Source: Metallyticus violacea
Lineage: Eukaryota > Arthropoda > Insecta > Mantodea > Metallyticidae
Length of the DNA: 64,000 nt
NCBI GenBank assembly: GCA_030762175.1
Contig: CM060831.1
Coordinates: 6,958,501-7,022,500, forward strand
Direction of reading: 5' to 3'
Shown here: positions 1-10,978 of the stretch, one piece after another
Numbering within the stretch: position 1 is the stretch's first letter
Layout of the letters: each line of letters opens with the position of its first letter
Made by a program: the position numbers and the translations under genes
Notes under the pieces: model-generated
Seen by the model: only the letters and a program-made list of their open reading frames with translations
Told to the model about the DNA's origin: nothing
Databases searched by the model: none

Positions 1-2105
1 GAGATTGGGCAACCCTTCTTCCAATGCCCTGTTTAACGAAAATGGTGATCTAGTATTATTTGTTTATTTTACAAGTGTCTTGTTTCTAGAATTATTAAAC
101 TACTGTGTGGCAGACAGCGTGTGCTTTCGTTTTATCAGTATTCTGTTTCACGAAATATTTGGTCTTGTGCATATAGTTAACTCTGCCCTTCTGAATGGCG
201 AGTTTACATGTTCTGGGTTACGTATTGATATTATTAATTAAGTTATACGCATTTTAATTACAAAGCTTATTAAGGGTTGTTTATGCAATATGTGGTCTCA
301 AATTCATCTACCATTTCCGTAATTCTTGAATGATTTTATTTTCACCTGAAAAAATACCATGGAAACTGAGCTACTTGTAGATAATTACATAAATAGCGAA
401 TATGAATGTAAAATAAAACTTGCCATTGTAGCTTTCTTGAAGTTTGGCCAAAATGTGTCCCCACATATACGCAACCTTTCTCTTAAATACTTAACCCCAA
501 CACTTTCACAGTTTGTGTTTTATTTTCCACATTCCGGCTTTGTCTTTCTTCGTAATTTTGTCGGAGAATTGCCCAAAGCATTTCTTTTTGCCCATTAATT
601 AATCCCTGCACTGTTACTTTGTTTTGAATACTAGAGATTCTTTTCGATGTGGTAGACGTAATGAATGCTATTTCTCGACTTGAATACACAATTTAAAATA
701 CATGCTGAGTAAACAAAATCGCATCAACAAACAGTCCACGGAGCAATAAATATCCCCGAAACAGCCTTCTCGATGTTTGGAGACAGTCACTACACTAGTA
801 ATTTTGACAAGTGACTAAAGACATAATTTTTACGACCCTTCATTGTGGAATAAAGTTCATGAAACAAGTTTTATTAGAATTAGTGGAACTGCAAGTAAAC
901 TGGTTGTTTCGTGAAATATGGCTCAGGAAGCTCTAGTGCTAGATAACTGTATCACTTCTTCAAGAGACGGCGTTGAAAAGTGAGCGCATTTCAGATCAAC
1001 CAGAAGTGGATTAGGAGTGGATCATAGCAGTTTAACTGCTTTTACACTTTCCTTGGATTTCCTGTCCGCAAAGTTGGACAGCCCTGGCTAGGCGGCACGG
1101 CGTCGCTCGCTGTTACTCATTTACATAGCTTAAGTGAAAGCAGTCCAGTCCTGCCAACATCCCGGAGAAAAGGTCCTGCTTTCCCTTTAAAGGGAACTGA
1201 ACCCCTTGAGAACGATGAGAAACACACACCGAGGCCAAACTCAGCACTTATCTCATTGTGTGACCGTATGCTTGTGAATTATCTGCAATTCGCTTCTCTC
1301 GGTTATTGTCATCTGAGCCAAGAAACGTTTCACATTAAAATTCAGGAATATTCGCGCAGCGTAAAACCCTAGCAAAGCGCTTGTGGGAAGTAAAACATCA
1401 TCATCTCAATTAGCAGTTAAATGATTCATTTGTTACTGTTTTACATATCTAGACATAATATCCTATTTATCTTTCACCTTTCACTCTGTACATAACAATT
1501 AATTTGTTATATGGAAACCTTTCATCAAGCGCTCTCGTTCAATATTAACTTTAACATATTCTGCGTTAGAATATGACCTTATAACTAATAGACAATGTAC
1601 ACACCTTTAAAACTGGGAGAAAAAAAATACTCCAAACACAACGGTATTTAGTTGCTTCAAACAAAATTTTGCAGCTTGCTTCCAACATCAACATAGAAAG
1701 AGGAGAAAAATGTGTCTAACACAAAAAGTCCTAATGTTATAGTATTTTTTTCCTAATGTAATAGCATTTTATAGAAAAAGTTATAAGCATTTTTTTTTTT
1801 CCATATTTTCAAGCTTTATTTATTCTTAAAATCACCAATTTAAAATATTTTAAATTAAATTGTAGGAATATTTACCAAAAGTGTAATATATCATTTTAAA
1901 GATAACCTTTGAAGATAAATAATCTGCAAAAAAGTAATAATATTTTGTCATTCCCAGTTGCCTTAGGCGATCTTAATCTTTGCCACCTATGACTTATCTC
2001 AAAACTTAATTTCATTTGTTTGGGGTCTACTAAAATCTCTTTTCCTTGTTAGCTAAGTTAAGAATATATCCAATATTATTGTTCATTTATATAACTAACC
2101 ACAAT
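1..2105. other. Stretch without recognisable features
   Basis: I see only short unconnected reading frames here. The one at 5-241 has no motif I know and stops at an ordinary stop codon. No SINE tRNA head, TIR or transposase motif is visible. The stretch around 1040-1250 is less AT-rich than its surroundings but shows no coding signal. Confidence 0.5.
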
Positions 2106-2310
2106 AATCAATGTAGATACTTATATGCTGACGACCTACAACTATATGTGCAGTTACGACCATACTTACTCATCAATCCATAGCTGAACATAACAAAGAC
2201 ATGACTCAGTATCAAAATGAGTTAAACAGAAGGACCTTGTTATACCTAAATCACGAAAAATCACAGGCAAATATAAGGGGGCCATAATCGATTATTTAAC
2301 AAAATTAATT
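2106..2310 (+). pseudogene. Non-LTR retrotransposon reverse transcriptase fragment (palm motif)
   Basis: The plus strand reads YADDLQLYVQLRP near 2127-2165, which is the YADD catalytic box of a LINE reverse transcriptase with the downstream context usual in Jockey/CR1-type elements. The following text (ELNRR-like, then LNHEKSQA-like near 2220-2270) fits the segment after the catalytic box but needs frame changes. Only about 200 bp survive and both ends are lost. The motif resembles the reverse-strand LINE at 60822-61990, so they may be related. It cannot be functional. Confidence 0.6.
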
Positions 2311-2332
2311 AAACAGTACTAATTCCAGTGGT

Positions 2333-2411
2333 CCTTTGGGCCATCAGTGGCAGTCAAATGGAGATAGTGCGTCTGCTACTGAAGAATTCATAAAGCGAAC
2401 TTCGGTCAAAT
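2333..2411 (+). repeat. Short direct repeat, copy 1 (left of mariner)
   Basis: This segment shares an interrupted match with 3682-3748: both contain gtggtcctttg, then ccatcagtggcagtc or tcatcagtggcagtc, then aattc, then gaacttcggtca, in the same order. The two copies flank the mariner copy at 2494-3544. This copy carries about 20 extra bases in the middle. Origin unknown. Confidence 0.6.
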
Positions 2412-2493
2412 GTGAGGGCAAACTTATAAAACAATATTTTCAATATTTCATTCCGTGAAACGGCTATAGAATTTTTCTCACATTAAATATATA

Positions 2494-3544
2494 CGAGGGT
2501 AGGTCCATAAGTTTCCGGCCTCGCCGATAAAGTTACCGCCTTCACAAAATCCTTATTTGGTGTCATATCTTAATCTGTTAAGTAAACAACTGCAGCTGTA
2601 ATTTCTGCTCCTCTGTGTTCAGTTGTTCAGATATAGTTGCATAAAGAAGACTATGTGTAGAAGATTGTGACATGTTCATAATGGAGTTTCGAGCTGTTAT
2701 CAAGTTCTTCACAAAAGAAGGACTTACTCCAAATGAAAGTAAACGCGACTCGCCAGTGTATATGGGGAAGCATCCCCCTCATATTCTACCGTAAAACAAT
2801 GATACAAACTTTTGCGAATGGGTCGAGAAAGCATTGAAGACGAAGAGCACGCAAGTCCGCCCTTGGAGGTGCTCACTTCTGAAAACATCGCTCTTATGGT
2901 AGGAGAAATTATGAAGACGTTGGGCCTTTCTAAAACATCAGTCCTTCAAATGAACATATAAACATAAATAAGGTTAGTGCAAGACTTCTTTCCTCAGTCC
3001 AAAAGCAGCAGCGATTCATCTGTTGTCAGGCATTTTTTGCAGCTCTGCCTTGGGAGAGAGAAGTTCTGCAAACCACTGTTACAGGAGATGAAACTATGGT
3101 CCTCTACTATGATCCCTTGTCCAAAAGAGAATCAATGGAGTGCTTAAACCTGGCGAAGCACCGCCTTCAAAGACCATGGTTACTCAGTCAACCAACAAGA
3201 TCATGGTCACAATCTTTCGGGACTGTGAAGGAATACTCTTCATTGACCCCACAGTAAATGGGGAGTACAATGCTTGCCCACTGCACAGACTACGAGTTTC
3301 CATCAAAGAGAAGAGGCGAAGAAAAGGAAGGGAAGGAAGGAAGGAAATTTAAGTGTGATGAAGGAGTTGTGCCCATTTTGCAGACAACACTTCTGGTTAT
3401 TTTGGGGGTGGGGATTGTAATGTTAATTCAAAGATGTGGGAAGTGTATTGCAATAAAGGGTAACTACATTGAAAAGTGGAATATATTTTTTGTCTCTATC
3501 ATATCTAGAAAATGGTAAACCGGAAACTTATGGACCTACCCTGC
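2494..3544 (+). mobile_element. Mariner transposon, internally deleted copy (family of 45123-46400)
   Basis: A TA dinucleotide is followed by the TIR cgagggtaggtccataagtt, and its inverted counterpart aacttatggacctaccct lies near 3527-3542. Between them runs a decayed transposase on the plus strand. The N-terminal region reads FRAVIKFFTKEGLTPNE after 2682, a middle part reads KPGEAPPSKTMVTQSTNKIM around 3146-3205, and the C-terminus reads QRCGKCIAIKGNYIEK near 3430-3478. The segment holding the second and third catalytic aspartates is missing. Translation jumps from SIKEKRR to GRKFKCDE through a purine-rich GGAA run near 3310-3345. At about 1.05 kb it is some 230 bp shorter than its sister copy. 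It cannot make active transposase. Confidence 0.88.
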
Positions 3545-3681
3545 TATATATAAAAGCACTTATATCAACAATGAATACGCGCACTTTGTTAATGCTCATG
3601 ATAGTTCTTCTAGAAGCCGTTGAACTACAAATTGCAGTCTGTGGTTTGCAAGAAACGGCACTTAATATTGAAAGTCTCAAG

Positions 3682-3748
3682 TGGTCCTTTGATTCATCAG
3701 TGGCAGTCCTGGCCAGGTGAATTCCTAGAGAGAACTTCGGTCATGTAT
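3682..3748 (+). repeat. Short direct repeat, copy 2 (right of mariner)
   Basis: Partner of 2333-2411 in the same orientation, lying immediately before the mellifera-like mariner fragment at 3755. It shares the same ordered blocks, ending in gaacttcggtcatgt. Confidence 0.6.
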
Positions 3749-3754
3749 CAGTGG

Positions 3755-4475
3755 GATCGCCGTTTAAAAGTGTCAGTCCGAAATTGCTGAAACTTTGGAT
3801 ATTTCAAGGGAATGGTATTTCATTTTTGTGAGGGAAGAATTGTGGATAAAAAAAAAAATTAACTGCATGAACGAAATCCGCGACTGCTGGCTGAGAAGCA
3901 GAAGCTAATTAGAATGCAAATTTCTCAGCAACATTTGACTTATTTTCAGGGAGATTTTACTCGTCGATTTTATGCGTCGATTTAAAACCAAAGATGAAAC
4001 ACGGGTGCATACTACATACGTGAAACAAAACAGCAGTCTAAACAATGGAAGCATCACGATTCTCCACCGGCAAAGAAGACCAAATGTGTGAAATCGGCCT
4101 GGAAGATTACGGTGTCGCATTTCTGGGATGACAACAATGTACTGCTAATTGATTGAAGCGTATTATGCTAACCTTTAGGACCCATTGAAAACAAAAATAC
4201 GCGAGAAAAAAACCGAGTTCATCAAAGAAGAAATGCATCTTGCATCAAGAAAATGATCCTCTCAACATGTGTCTTGAAATGACGAAAATCAGTTAATTGG
4301 GTGAGATTTACCGCCACATCCGCCTAATACCACAGGACTTCCACCTGTTCCCTTTCCTTGGTGGAAAGAAAATTTCGTCTGATGATGAGCTTAAATTATC
4401 TTTGCAGGCCTGGAATCTGACTATCGTGGTGAAATAAAGGCTTTGGAACATCGACGCACAAATGTGTCAAAGATA
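3755..4475 (+). pseudogene. Mariner transposase remnant (mellifera/cecropia-like)
   Basis: Readable transposase pieces appear in order across several frames. SVSEIAETLDISRE (helix-turn-helix linker) lies near 3770. DETRVHTTYVKQ near 3983-4018 holds the first catalytic Asp in a DET context. KQWKHHDSPPAKKTKCVKSA follows near 4036, then FWDDNNVLLID near 4120-4155. A degenerate HPPxxPDLAP-like stretch lies near 4315-4340 and ALEHRRTN near 4437-4460. Frame changes and stops separate the blocks and no TIRs are evident. The family differs from the neighbouring copy at 2494. KQxSKQW and FWDxxGVLLIDYL are hallmarks of the mellifera-type subfamily, which is established knowledge. Confidence 0.75.
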
Positions 4476-5100
4476 CGTTAAAAAAAAAAGAGTAATTATT
4501 AAGTTACAAAAAGTATACTTGGGCGTAATCTGCGAACCATGTAATTTTATATTATGCATAAAACTAAAAATAGACTTTCTGATCGTAAATCTCTACCAAG
4601 TGTTCTTAAATTCCGTTACTTTACGAATGTTCAAGAGTAATTTTCCAGCGTCATTGAGCTGCATGTCTCTGGCGTATTCAGTTTCAAATAAATCGGAAAC
4701 ACACCAAGAAAATGAATAGCACACACATTTATTAGCTGGCCATTAAACTCCGTACAAAAAACTGAAGATGGGAAACATTCGCGAAAGAACGAACACGTTG
4801 ATAATGAAACTTGGTACTACAGTTTGGGCCAAGCAATCTAAATGGAATCAAGTCTATTGAAGATAATACTGGCACATCTATAAAGTGAAATGTGCCATGA
4901 ATATGTAACATCGTCGTCGTATAACGTTATAGCCCATTAACTAGGTATTTCAACTGGAACAGTTCCCCATATCATCTTGATAATTTAACGGCAGCTAAGA
5001 CCAATTTTCGATTCGTTCTCTAATGCTGAAAACCCGTCGATATTAACTTAGGACAGTTTGGATCTGCATATTTGACTTCTTTCCATAGTCTATTACTGGA
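4476..5100. other. Stretch without recognisable features
   Basis: AT-rich sequence with a short frame at 4462-4719 that matches nothing I know. No repeat family could be assigned. Confidence 0.45.
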
Positions 5101-5889
5101 AATAAAAACCAAAATTCCGTCGCGCAGGAGTAGCGTAAATTAAACGAATTCCTCAACAAGTAGAATAACTTCAAAATATAATATAAATGCAAAATTATGG
5201 TCTTATTAATTAATAAATAAGTTATGACATTACTGTATATTAATTAGCATGACAAACTCTAAAGCTAACTAATAAAAGAAAAACTTAAGTATAATAAATT
5301 ACTTAATTATATGTGTCTGTTTATTCCTTTAAAATTACTTGAAAAGAAACCTATATAATGAAATTACTCTAATTTTCAAAAGTAAGTGCAACAAAATTAC
5401 AATTATAAGTATTACAAAAGATTAATAACATTGTTAGAATTCTTCTTCTTTTTCTTCTTCTTATTGAGGTTAGACAAAAAATTAATGTTTACTATTAATT
5501 GAAAGTAAACATATGATCACTGATAGACAAAACTATATTGTGTGGGTACTTTGAAATATTTTTAAGTGTAGCCATGTTTATGAACAGAGCCCTTGATATC
5601 ATTTTTACATTCCCTAAAATAAGAGAAATAACAGAAAGTTTCGAGTTACATTGTGTATTGCAGATGATGTTCATATGTTTCAATAAAATGAAACCATGTT
5701 AATATTTAAAAACGATTTCAATGTACCTAGCAAATATAACATTAAATTATAAACAATTAAGAGGTTTCATCGATTTCCAATAATTTTGAAATTTAATTTA
5801 AATGTTATTGCAATAAAACCATGTAACGAAAACGTTTTCTGGAGGTTAATACAGACTGCTCTTACATACAAATATAATTCTCAGATGCA
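5101..5889 (+). repeat. Unclassified repeat R, copy A (left block only)
   Basis: This segment is collinear with the left blocks of R copies C (from about 47040) and D (from about 51165). The shared markers are cgcaggag and gaattcctca at the left, cttattaattaat, ctgatagacaa, ccatgtttatgaa, agcccttgatat, ttcgagttacatt and atgtaacg before the end. A TTC-rich run (5441-5464) sits where copy C has a TTA microsatellite. The copy stops at about 5889, where a mariner 3' end begins, so the tandem array and right block seen in B, C and D are absent. No protein is encoded. Confidence 0.75.
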
Positions 5890-6066
5890 TATGGGCATTT
5901 TGAAGACAAGACTTTTGATTATTGGGGGGGGGTGTTGAAGTGTTTATTCAAAGATGTAAGAAGTGTATTGCAATAAAGCGTAACTATATTAAAAAAGTGA
6001 AATATAGTTTTTGTCTTTATCATACCTAGTAAATGGTTGGACCGGAAACTTATGGGCCTACCCTCG
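5890..6066 (+). mobile_element. Mariner 3' end, solo fragment
   Basis: This matches the last 180 bp of the copies at 2494-3544 and 45123-46400. It has the C-terminal QRCKKCIAIKRNYIKK-like coding part, the gttttgtctttatcatacc spacer and the right TIR aacttatgggcctaccctcg followed by TA. The rest of the element is missing. A run of nine G at about 5924-5932 marks a local expansion. It abuts the truncated R copy A, so the junction at about 5889 probably records insertion followed by deletion. Confidence 0.82.
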
Positions 6067-6084
6067 TAAATCATGAATATAATC

Positions 6085-6345
6085 ATATATTTCCATATAT
6101 AATTATATTTAACCAACGCTCTAGGAAAGCAGTATGTTAGAGTGGTTTCATAAGTCATTTTGTTTGATATTAAAGAGAGCACGCTCACTCTTGCAACGTA
6201 CTGAATTTTTCGACGTAATCCCCTTCAAGTTCAAAGCATTTGCTACAACGTTTCTCTAAGTTCGCAAGCCCCCTCCGGTGGGAGGCGTTTCTGCGAAGCC
6301 CTTAAAAAACCTGTTTACCTCCTGTATAACCTCTTCATTTTAACT
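6085..6345 (-). pseudogene. Mariner transposase C-terminal fragment
   Basis: On the minus strand the sequence reads EEVIQEVNRFFKGFAETPP and, after a frame change, LEKRCSKCFELEGDYVEKF. This is the standard end of a mariner transposase, where the basic RCxKCxELxGDYVEK motif precedes the stop. The rest of the transposase is missing and a poly-C run follows on the right at 6347-6357. It is a different family from the neighbouring plus-strand mariner end. Confidence 0.7.
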
Positions 6346-6362
6346 TCCCCCCCCCCAAAAGA

Positions 6363-7400
6363 ATGAGGAGAAAACTAAACAATAAAGTTCAAGAACAGTG
6401 CGGTGTAAAGCAGGAAAGAAGAGGTGAGAGTATGCAGGTCATGCATTACAGGAAATTCACATACTTGGGGGTCACTTTAGCTATAAACGGGAGGTGGGAA
6501 AAACACATAGGCATCACAAAACGTAAGTGCATATTAAAATATAGAAAGATTAAATATTTTGCTAAAACCGCCGGAAACAGGGCGAAAACAATGAAGATGG
6601 TATACAGGATGGTTATCAGGTCAACTATGGCGTATGGGGCCGATATTTGGGAGTGGGAAAACACAGAGGAACTATATCAGGTAATAATGCAGTTTCTAAG
6701 ACGTTTGCTACAAGCAGGGAGGGGTACAACACATTTCGGAATTCTTAAATAGTTTAAGTAAAATTTTAAAATAAAAACAAATATGTAAATATTGGTGAAG
6801 AATAATACGGGCTGGATTAAGCTCTTCCAGCAGTTTGTCTTAGCGAGCAAATAAGGAAAGGGTGGCATCAAAAATAAGGAACTGTGATCAAATTAGACTG
6901 GGTATATTTGGTTAAGGGGACAGAATACTAGGCGCAATAGCTGGAAGATAGTTAACAGACGTTTGCGGAAGACAGATAGGCAAAATACTGAGTAAATGCG
7001 CAGAAAAAGTATTGCTTAGCCTGCAGGCTCTAAAAGATCAGGTGTGGGGGAGGGGGGGTTATCTCTAAATGTCTGTGGGAGAGAAGAAAGAACTGATATC
7101 GCATGGCTCGGACTAGTGGCTTGGAAAGGAAATAAAACAGTTAATCCTTTGGGGAAATACTTTGCTCAGTGTACAGAGAAAACGATACCCGGAGGGATAT
7201 TCTGACAGAATGCAGGAGGACATAGCTTTTAAGAAATAAGCATTTACCACCACTCGTCTGCCTGGAAGTGTTGGTGCCTGAGATATTCCCACAAACCGGG
7301 AATATTTCTAGCGAAGACTACACAAAGAAGGTTAATGGCTATAGAGAAAACAGGAGAGTTGGGGAGGAGGTGAGTAAAGCGAAGAGAGGCGCAGAGTTTG
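6363..7400 (+). pseudogene. LINE ORF2 C-terminal part (end of reverse transcriptase and downstream)
   Basis: An open stretch at 6363-6752 (129 codons) contains FTYLGVTLAINGRWEKHI followed by AYGADIWEWENTEE and a VIMQFLRRLLQ segment. These are the thumb/connection motifs after the catalytic box of insect non-LTR reverse transcriptases (FKYLGV, YGxEIW, Q-R-F-L-R). Beyond 6752 the similarity goes on weakly in broken frames to about 7400, ending in a GEEVSKAKRG-like text. Upstream catalytic motifs are missing, the 5' side being cut near a poly-C run at 6347-6357. Clade not determined. Confidence 0.78.
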
Positions 7401-7485
7401 TATATATTGAAATTATTCATAGAAAGTGTATGATGTAAATATATACGTGTGTTTTTATGTAAGTATGCATGTATTGTTATTAATG

Positions 7486-7766
7486 TGGTTTACTTAAGGT
7501 TGCTCTTTAACATTAGGTCATCAGTGCCCCATTCAATTCAGGGCGTGAAACGGTTGATAAATTTTGTCCCGGGATCTCTTCTTTTAGGCTTGAGGTTCTT
7601 TTACGAGACGTAAATCTACGACAAGGAACCCGTGGCTTTAGTTTCATTCAATTGAAAGCCATACTTAGGATATTTACTCCCGAAAAAATTTATCGAATTT
7701 GGTCGGGATTGAATTCCAGATATTGGGTTTACAAGGCAAGCATTATCACTAGACCACCAGGACCCA
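7486..7766 (-). repeat. SINE1 (tRNA-derived), degenerate copy
   Basis: Read on the minus strand, a tRNA-like head (ggtcctggtggtctagtgat, then a degenerate B box near 7720) is followed by the family body. Body landmarks are tttttcgggagtaaat, the agtatggcttt block, a gaacctcaagcctaaaagaa block, tttcacgccctgaattgaat, ctgatgacct and the aaagagc tail. RNA polymerase III A and B boxes in the head define this class. No clear TSD is seen. Divergence from the cleaner copies at 27775 and 48945 is high. Confidence 0.85.
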
Positions 7767-7795
7767 CATATGTGTGTATGTATATGTAAATACAA

Positions 7796-7797
<2 letters not shown>

Positions 7798-7832
<35 letters not shown>

Positions 7833-7835
7833 TAA
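7798..7835. repeat. (TAA)n microsatellite
   Basis: Uninterrupted TAA repeat of about 12 units just beyond the SINE1 head. Confidence 0.97.
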
Positions 7836-7984
7836 TGTTACCTTTTTGGGGTATTTATATTTTGATTGTTAAAAGGACAATATTAGCACATGCGGCCCCG
7901 AAGCCCATGCGACAGTTATACTTACATTTATGTACCTGTAAACTTGCCACAATACAAGTTCGTTACTGCTACTAAATTTATATA

Positions 7985-8752
7985 TTGCTATGAAAGTTAA
8001 CAGATGGTATGCGAGGGAGCAACATCAGGTGAACAGGGCGGATGCGGAAGCATTTCATATCATATTTCAATCAATTTGTCCTGAGCGATATGGCTTGAAT
8101 ACACCGGCGCATTGTCATGGCGAAAAAACACCTAGGTCTTTCCCGGACATTATTTCGCAATCTATAGTCGTAATATTCTCTAGTAATGGTTTTCCCTTTC
8201 TCTAAGTAGTCAATGAGGGGATTTCCTTTTGCATCCAAAAAATGAAGCTAAGAACTTTCCAGTGCGTGGAATGCATTTCGCCTTTTTCAGACCGGGTTTG
8301 GCACGGCTTGCCAATTCTTTAGACTGCTGTTTCGTTCCGATGTATAGTATACATTCTCGTTTCGTCCATATAAATATTTCTAAATAGTCGGCAAATGTTC
8401 AAATATGATTTCGCCTTTGCTCTGCAGTGAACAGACATGGCACCGACCTTGGACAGTTCTTTCACGTGCAATCCTAAAAGCAAATAAAATTAATCCGATC
8501 AGCTGAAATGCCCGTTGCCTCTGCTAACCTGCCCTCTTTCAATGGTCTGTCTGCCAGAATAATATAATGGATTTTAACGATGATTTGCGGCTTCTGACTT
8601 TGTAGCTCCAGAACGTTATATGCGTCTTCGATGATAGTTCCCCCATGTTTGAACTCAGTTATCCAAACTCGAACTGTTTCATAGAAAGAATATGCATAGC
8701 TCAATGTAGACCAAATCCTCTCATGACTTTCCTTTGATGTTTTCTGTTCCAG

Positions 8753-8784
<32 letters not shown>

Positions 8785-8825
8785 GTGACATCACGAATTC
8801 CAAACTTATTCGTTTTTCACTGTCA
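7985..8825 (-). pseudogene. Mariner transposase remnant (mellifera-like)
   Basis: On the minus strand the N-terminal part (8474-8803) reads VRVWITEFKHGGTIIEDA and HYIILADRPLKEGRLAEATG, the DNA-binding helix-turn-helix region. Further on come LIDYLEKGKTITREYYDYRL (about 8140-8215) and HDNAPVYSSHIA (about 8085-8130). Near 7985-8040 it reads LPHPPCSPDVAPSHT. The second catalytic Asp (HDN) is kept. The third, normally in PDLAPSD, is His here. The C-terminus beyond 7985 is missing. A 22-nt A/T homopolymer at about 8753-8780 interrupts the start. Non-functional. Confidence 0.8.
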
Positions 8826-9180
8826 TCGTCACTGTGACACTAAACTATATCGCTACAAGCAATATCTCATATGGAACTTAAAACATTAGGTGAGAAACTC
8901 AGGTCCTGAATAACTTCTGCAATATGGAGGGGATCCGTAAGCATGCCTTGATGTTAATGAGATCGCCATATGTTCTCATTTACTAATGGGTGTCTGTATC
9001 AAATGTCATGAACGTAGTTCATTAATTATAAAGTTATAAGGGAAAATTAGGGGTAGAGAGCGTGTGAAAAGCTCCAAATTATTAAGGAACGTTCTATCAA
9101 CGTTCATAATTCATTGCAAATTATGAACCCACTTTCCTTCCTTTCTTCACTAAAGCCTTTAAACATCCCATAACTGTATA
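8826..9180. other. Stretch without recognisable features
   Basis: AT-rich, no motif or repeat match recognised. Confidence 0.45.
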
Positions 9181-9444
9181 TTACTGACTTCTTTTCAGAC
9201 AAAATTCCATTCGGCTGTCTACCTTTATCGAAATAATGTATCTATAAGGTGACCAAAAAGTTTCTATTGGTTTCAGAACAGACCGTATTCTCAAGAAAAG
9301 ATAAATACATCCATCATTACCAAGGCCCTTCAGCCAACGAGACGGAAGAGTATATCTTACATTGTGATAGAACTTCTTAGGGCAGGAAGCATAAAATGCA
9401 TCCAGAGCAGTTTCCAGATCGCCAAATGTTCCCAGCTGGTGCAC
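9181..9444 (-). pseudogene. Mariner transposase C-terminal fragment (mauritiana/Mos1-like)
   Basis: An 87-codon minus-strand frame contains DAFYASCPKKFYHNVRYTL, then LPSRWLKGLGNDGCIYL. This follows the mariner C-terminal pattern ASKxxxFYxxGIxxLPxRWxKxxxNDGxYF of the mauritiana-type group. Both catalytic blocks are upstream and missing. It differs from the mellifera-like copies on either side. Confidence 0.75.
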
Positions 9445-9476
9445 TAGAGTCTCCCAACCAACATTTATGTATTTAT

Positions 9477-9735
9477 TTTTGGTTTATTTACGGGTGCATC
9501 TCAGGTCATTAGCATCCCGTTCAATTCATTGTGTGAAACAGCCGATAATTTTTTTTTCAGAAGCCTCTTCTTTAAGGCTTGAGGTTCTTTTATGTGCCGT
9601 AAATCTACAACACAGACCCACCGGTTTATTTCCTTTCCGAAGGAAACCATATTTACAATTTTTACGCCCGAAAAAATCCACCAACTTTGGCCGGGATTGT
9701 ACCAACGATTTGTATCTATGAAGAAATTGCTACTA
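9477..9735 (-). repeat. SINE1, degenerate copy
   Basis: Same family and orientation as 7486-7766. The tail side begins at 9477 (gtttatttacgggtgcatct) and the body blocks gccgataat, cttgaggttctttta, cctttccgaagg and ttttacgcccgaaaaa are clear. The tRNA head (9690-9735) is badly decayed, with no usable B box. Confidence 0.85.
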
Positions 9736-10159
9736 CCAGATCGACTCCCAACCAAAGTTTCACAATCCATTTTAGTTGCACCCGGTATTGTATTTTCATA
9801 ATCATTATCACATAAAGTGAATACAAACCAGAAAATATACGTCATGGCTGTCACGAATTGCAGGCAAGTGATTTTAATATTCGGGAAAATTGTTGCAATT
9901 TGAAGTTGCGGAAGAATGAGAGGGATGCAGGCAAAGACTGGGGCTGCAAATGTCACGGAACGCTATGATCCATGCTTAGATAATATTTGTTGCTGATAAA
10001 CTTTACGTGGTCATATTTAGTCGCAAAAAAATACGCACTGAAGTAAGGAAAACAAATTTTCATACGAATCCCCTTTGAATGACGAGAAAACGGGTGTGTG
10101 GTACGCAATAAATTCTTTTGTTTATATATGGAAGTATTTGAATAATAAAGGAAGTTATT
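9736..10159. other. Stretch without recognisable features
   Basis: No motif or repeat match recognised. Confidence 0.4.
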
Positions 10160-10248
10160 ATTTGGCTTATTTACAGACGCTCTTTACATCTCAGGTCATC
10201 AGCTTCCCAAGCAACTCCGGGCGTGAAACGCGGATAAATTTTACTCTC
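10160..10248 (-). repeat. SINE1, 3' fragment
   Basis: Only the tail end of the family is present: gcttatttacagacgctctt, catctcaggtcatcagc, cgggcgtgaaacg and gataaattttactc. The homology stops at about 10248, before the body and tRNA head. Confidence 0.8.
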
Positions 10249-10944
10249 TGTCATAAGGCAAGTTCTTATATGCATTGCAATTTTAATTGAACTTGAATCA
10301 GTTGGGCGGATATTGCATCTACTTCGCCGAAGTTTCCGCTCTGATTGCTGTTGGCAAGTCGTGAACCTACGTTCCCTCATAGTTAATTCACAGTAAAAGG
10401 CTTACAAAGATTTCTACATAAATTTATCACTATTGATTCTTATTTAAAAAAAAATGGGATCAACTATTCTCTCGCCGATAATGGTGCGTAACACTTTATT
10501 TTTTGATCATGCAGGGATTCCTCGGGAAGCAGGTAAGGTTTTTCTGAACTCCAGTATCGGCTGTTTCGTGAATTAACAACATCCACAGGTGGAACTAAGG
10601 CTACACGTAAAGAAAATTAGACTACGGTCAATTTCTAGTCATGCTTGCTATTAAAATAACTTCCCAAAATTAGATGCTACATCCGGTTAAGTTTTAGCAC
10701 TACAGGTTTTAACTTAGTACCTTTGTTGCCTTTGGAACAGAGAAATAGGAAATTCCCGGTTTGCTGAGAAGGATGTCGAAGTTACTTTTAAGGGAAACGT
10801 TCCAGGAGACGTTATCTAATGTTTCTTCTGTGCGAGTACTGTTGTGTACGCTCGTGATTTCCGTTTCACGAAATTATTTACCAATCTGGGAATCGAACTT
10901 CGATTTGGAAGTTGAATATCAGGGAATCTCCCTTAACACAATCT

Positions 10945-10946
<2 letters not shown>

Positions 10947-10977
<31 letters not shown>
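10947..10977. repeat. (TA)n microsatellite
   Basis: Uninterrupted alternating TA of about 15 units. Confidence 0.97.
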
Positions 10978-10978
<1 letters not shown>

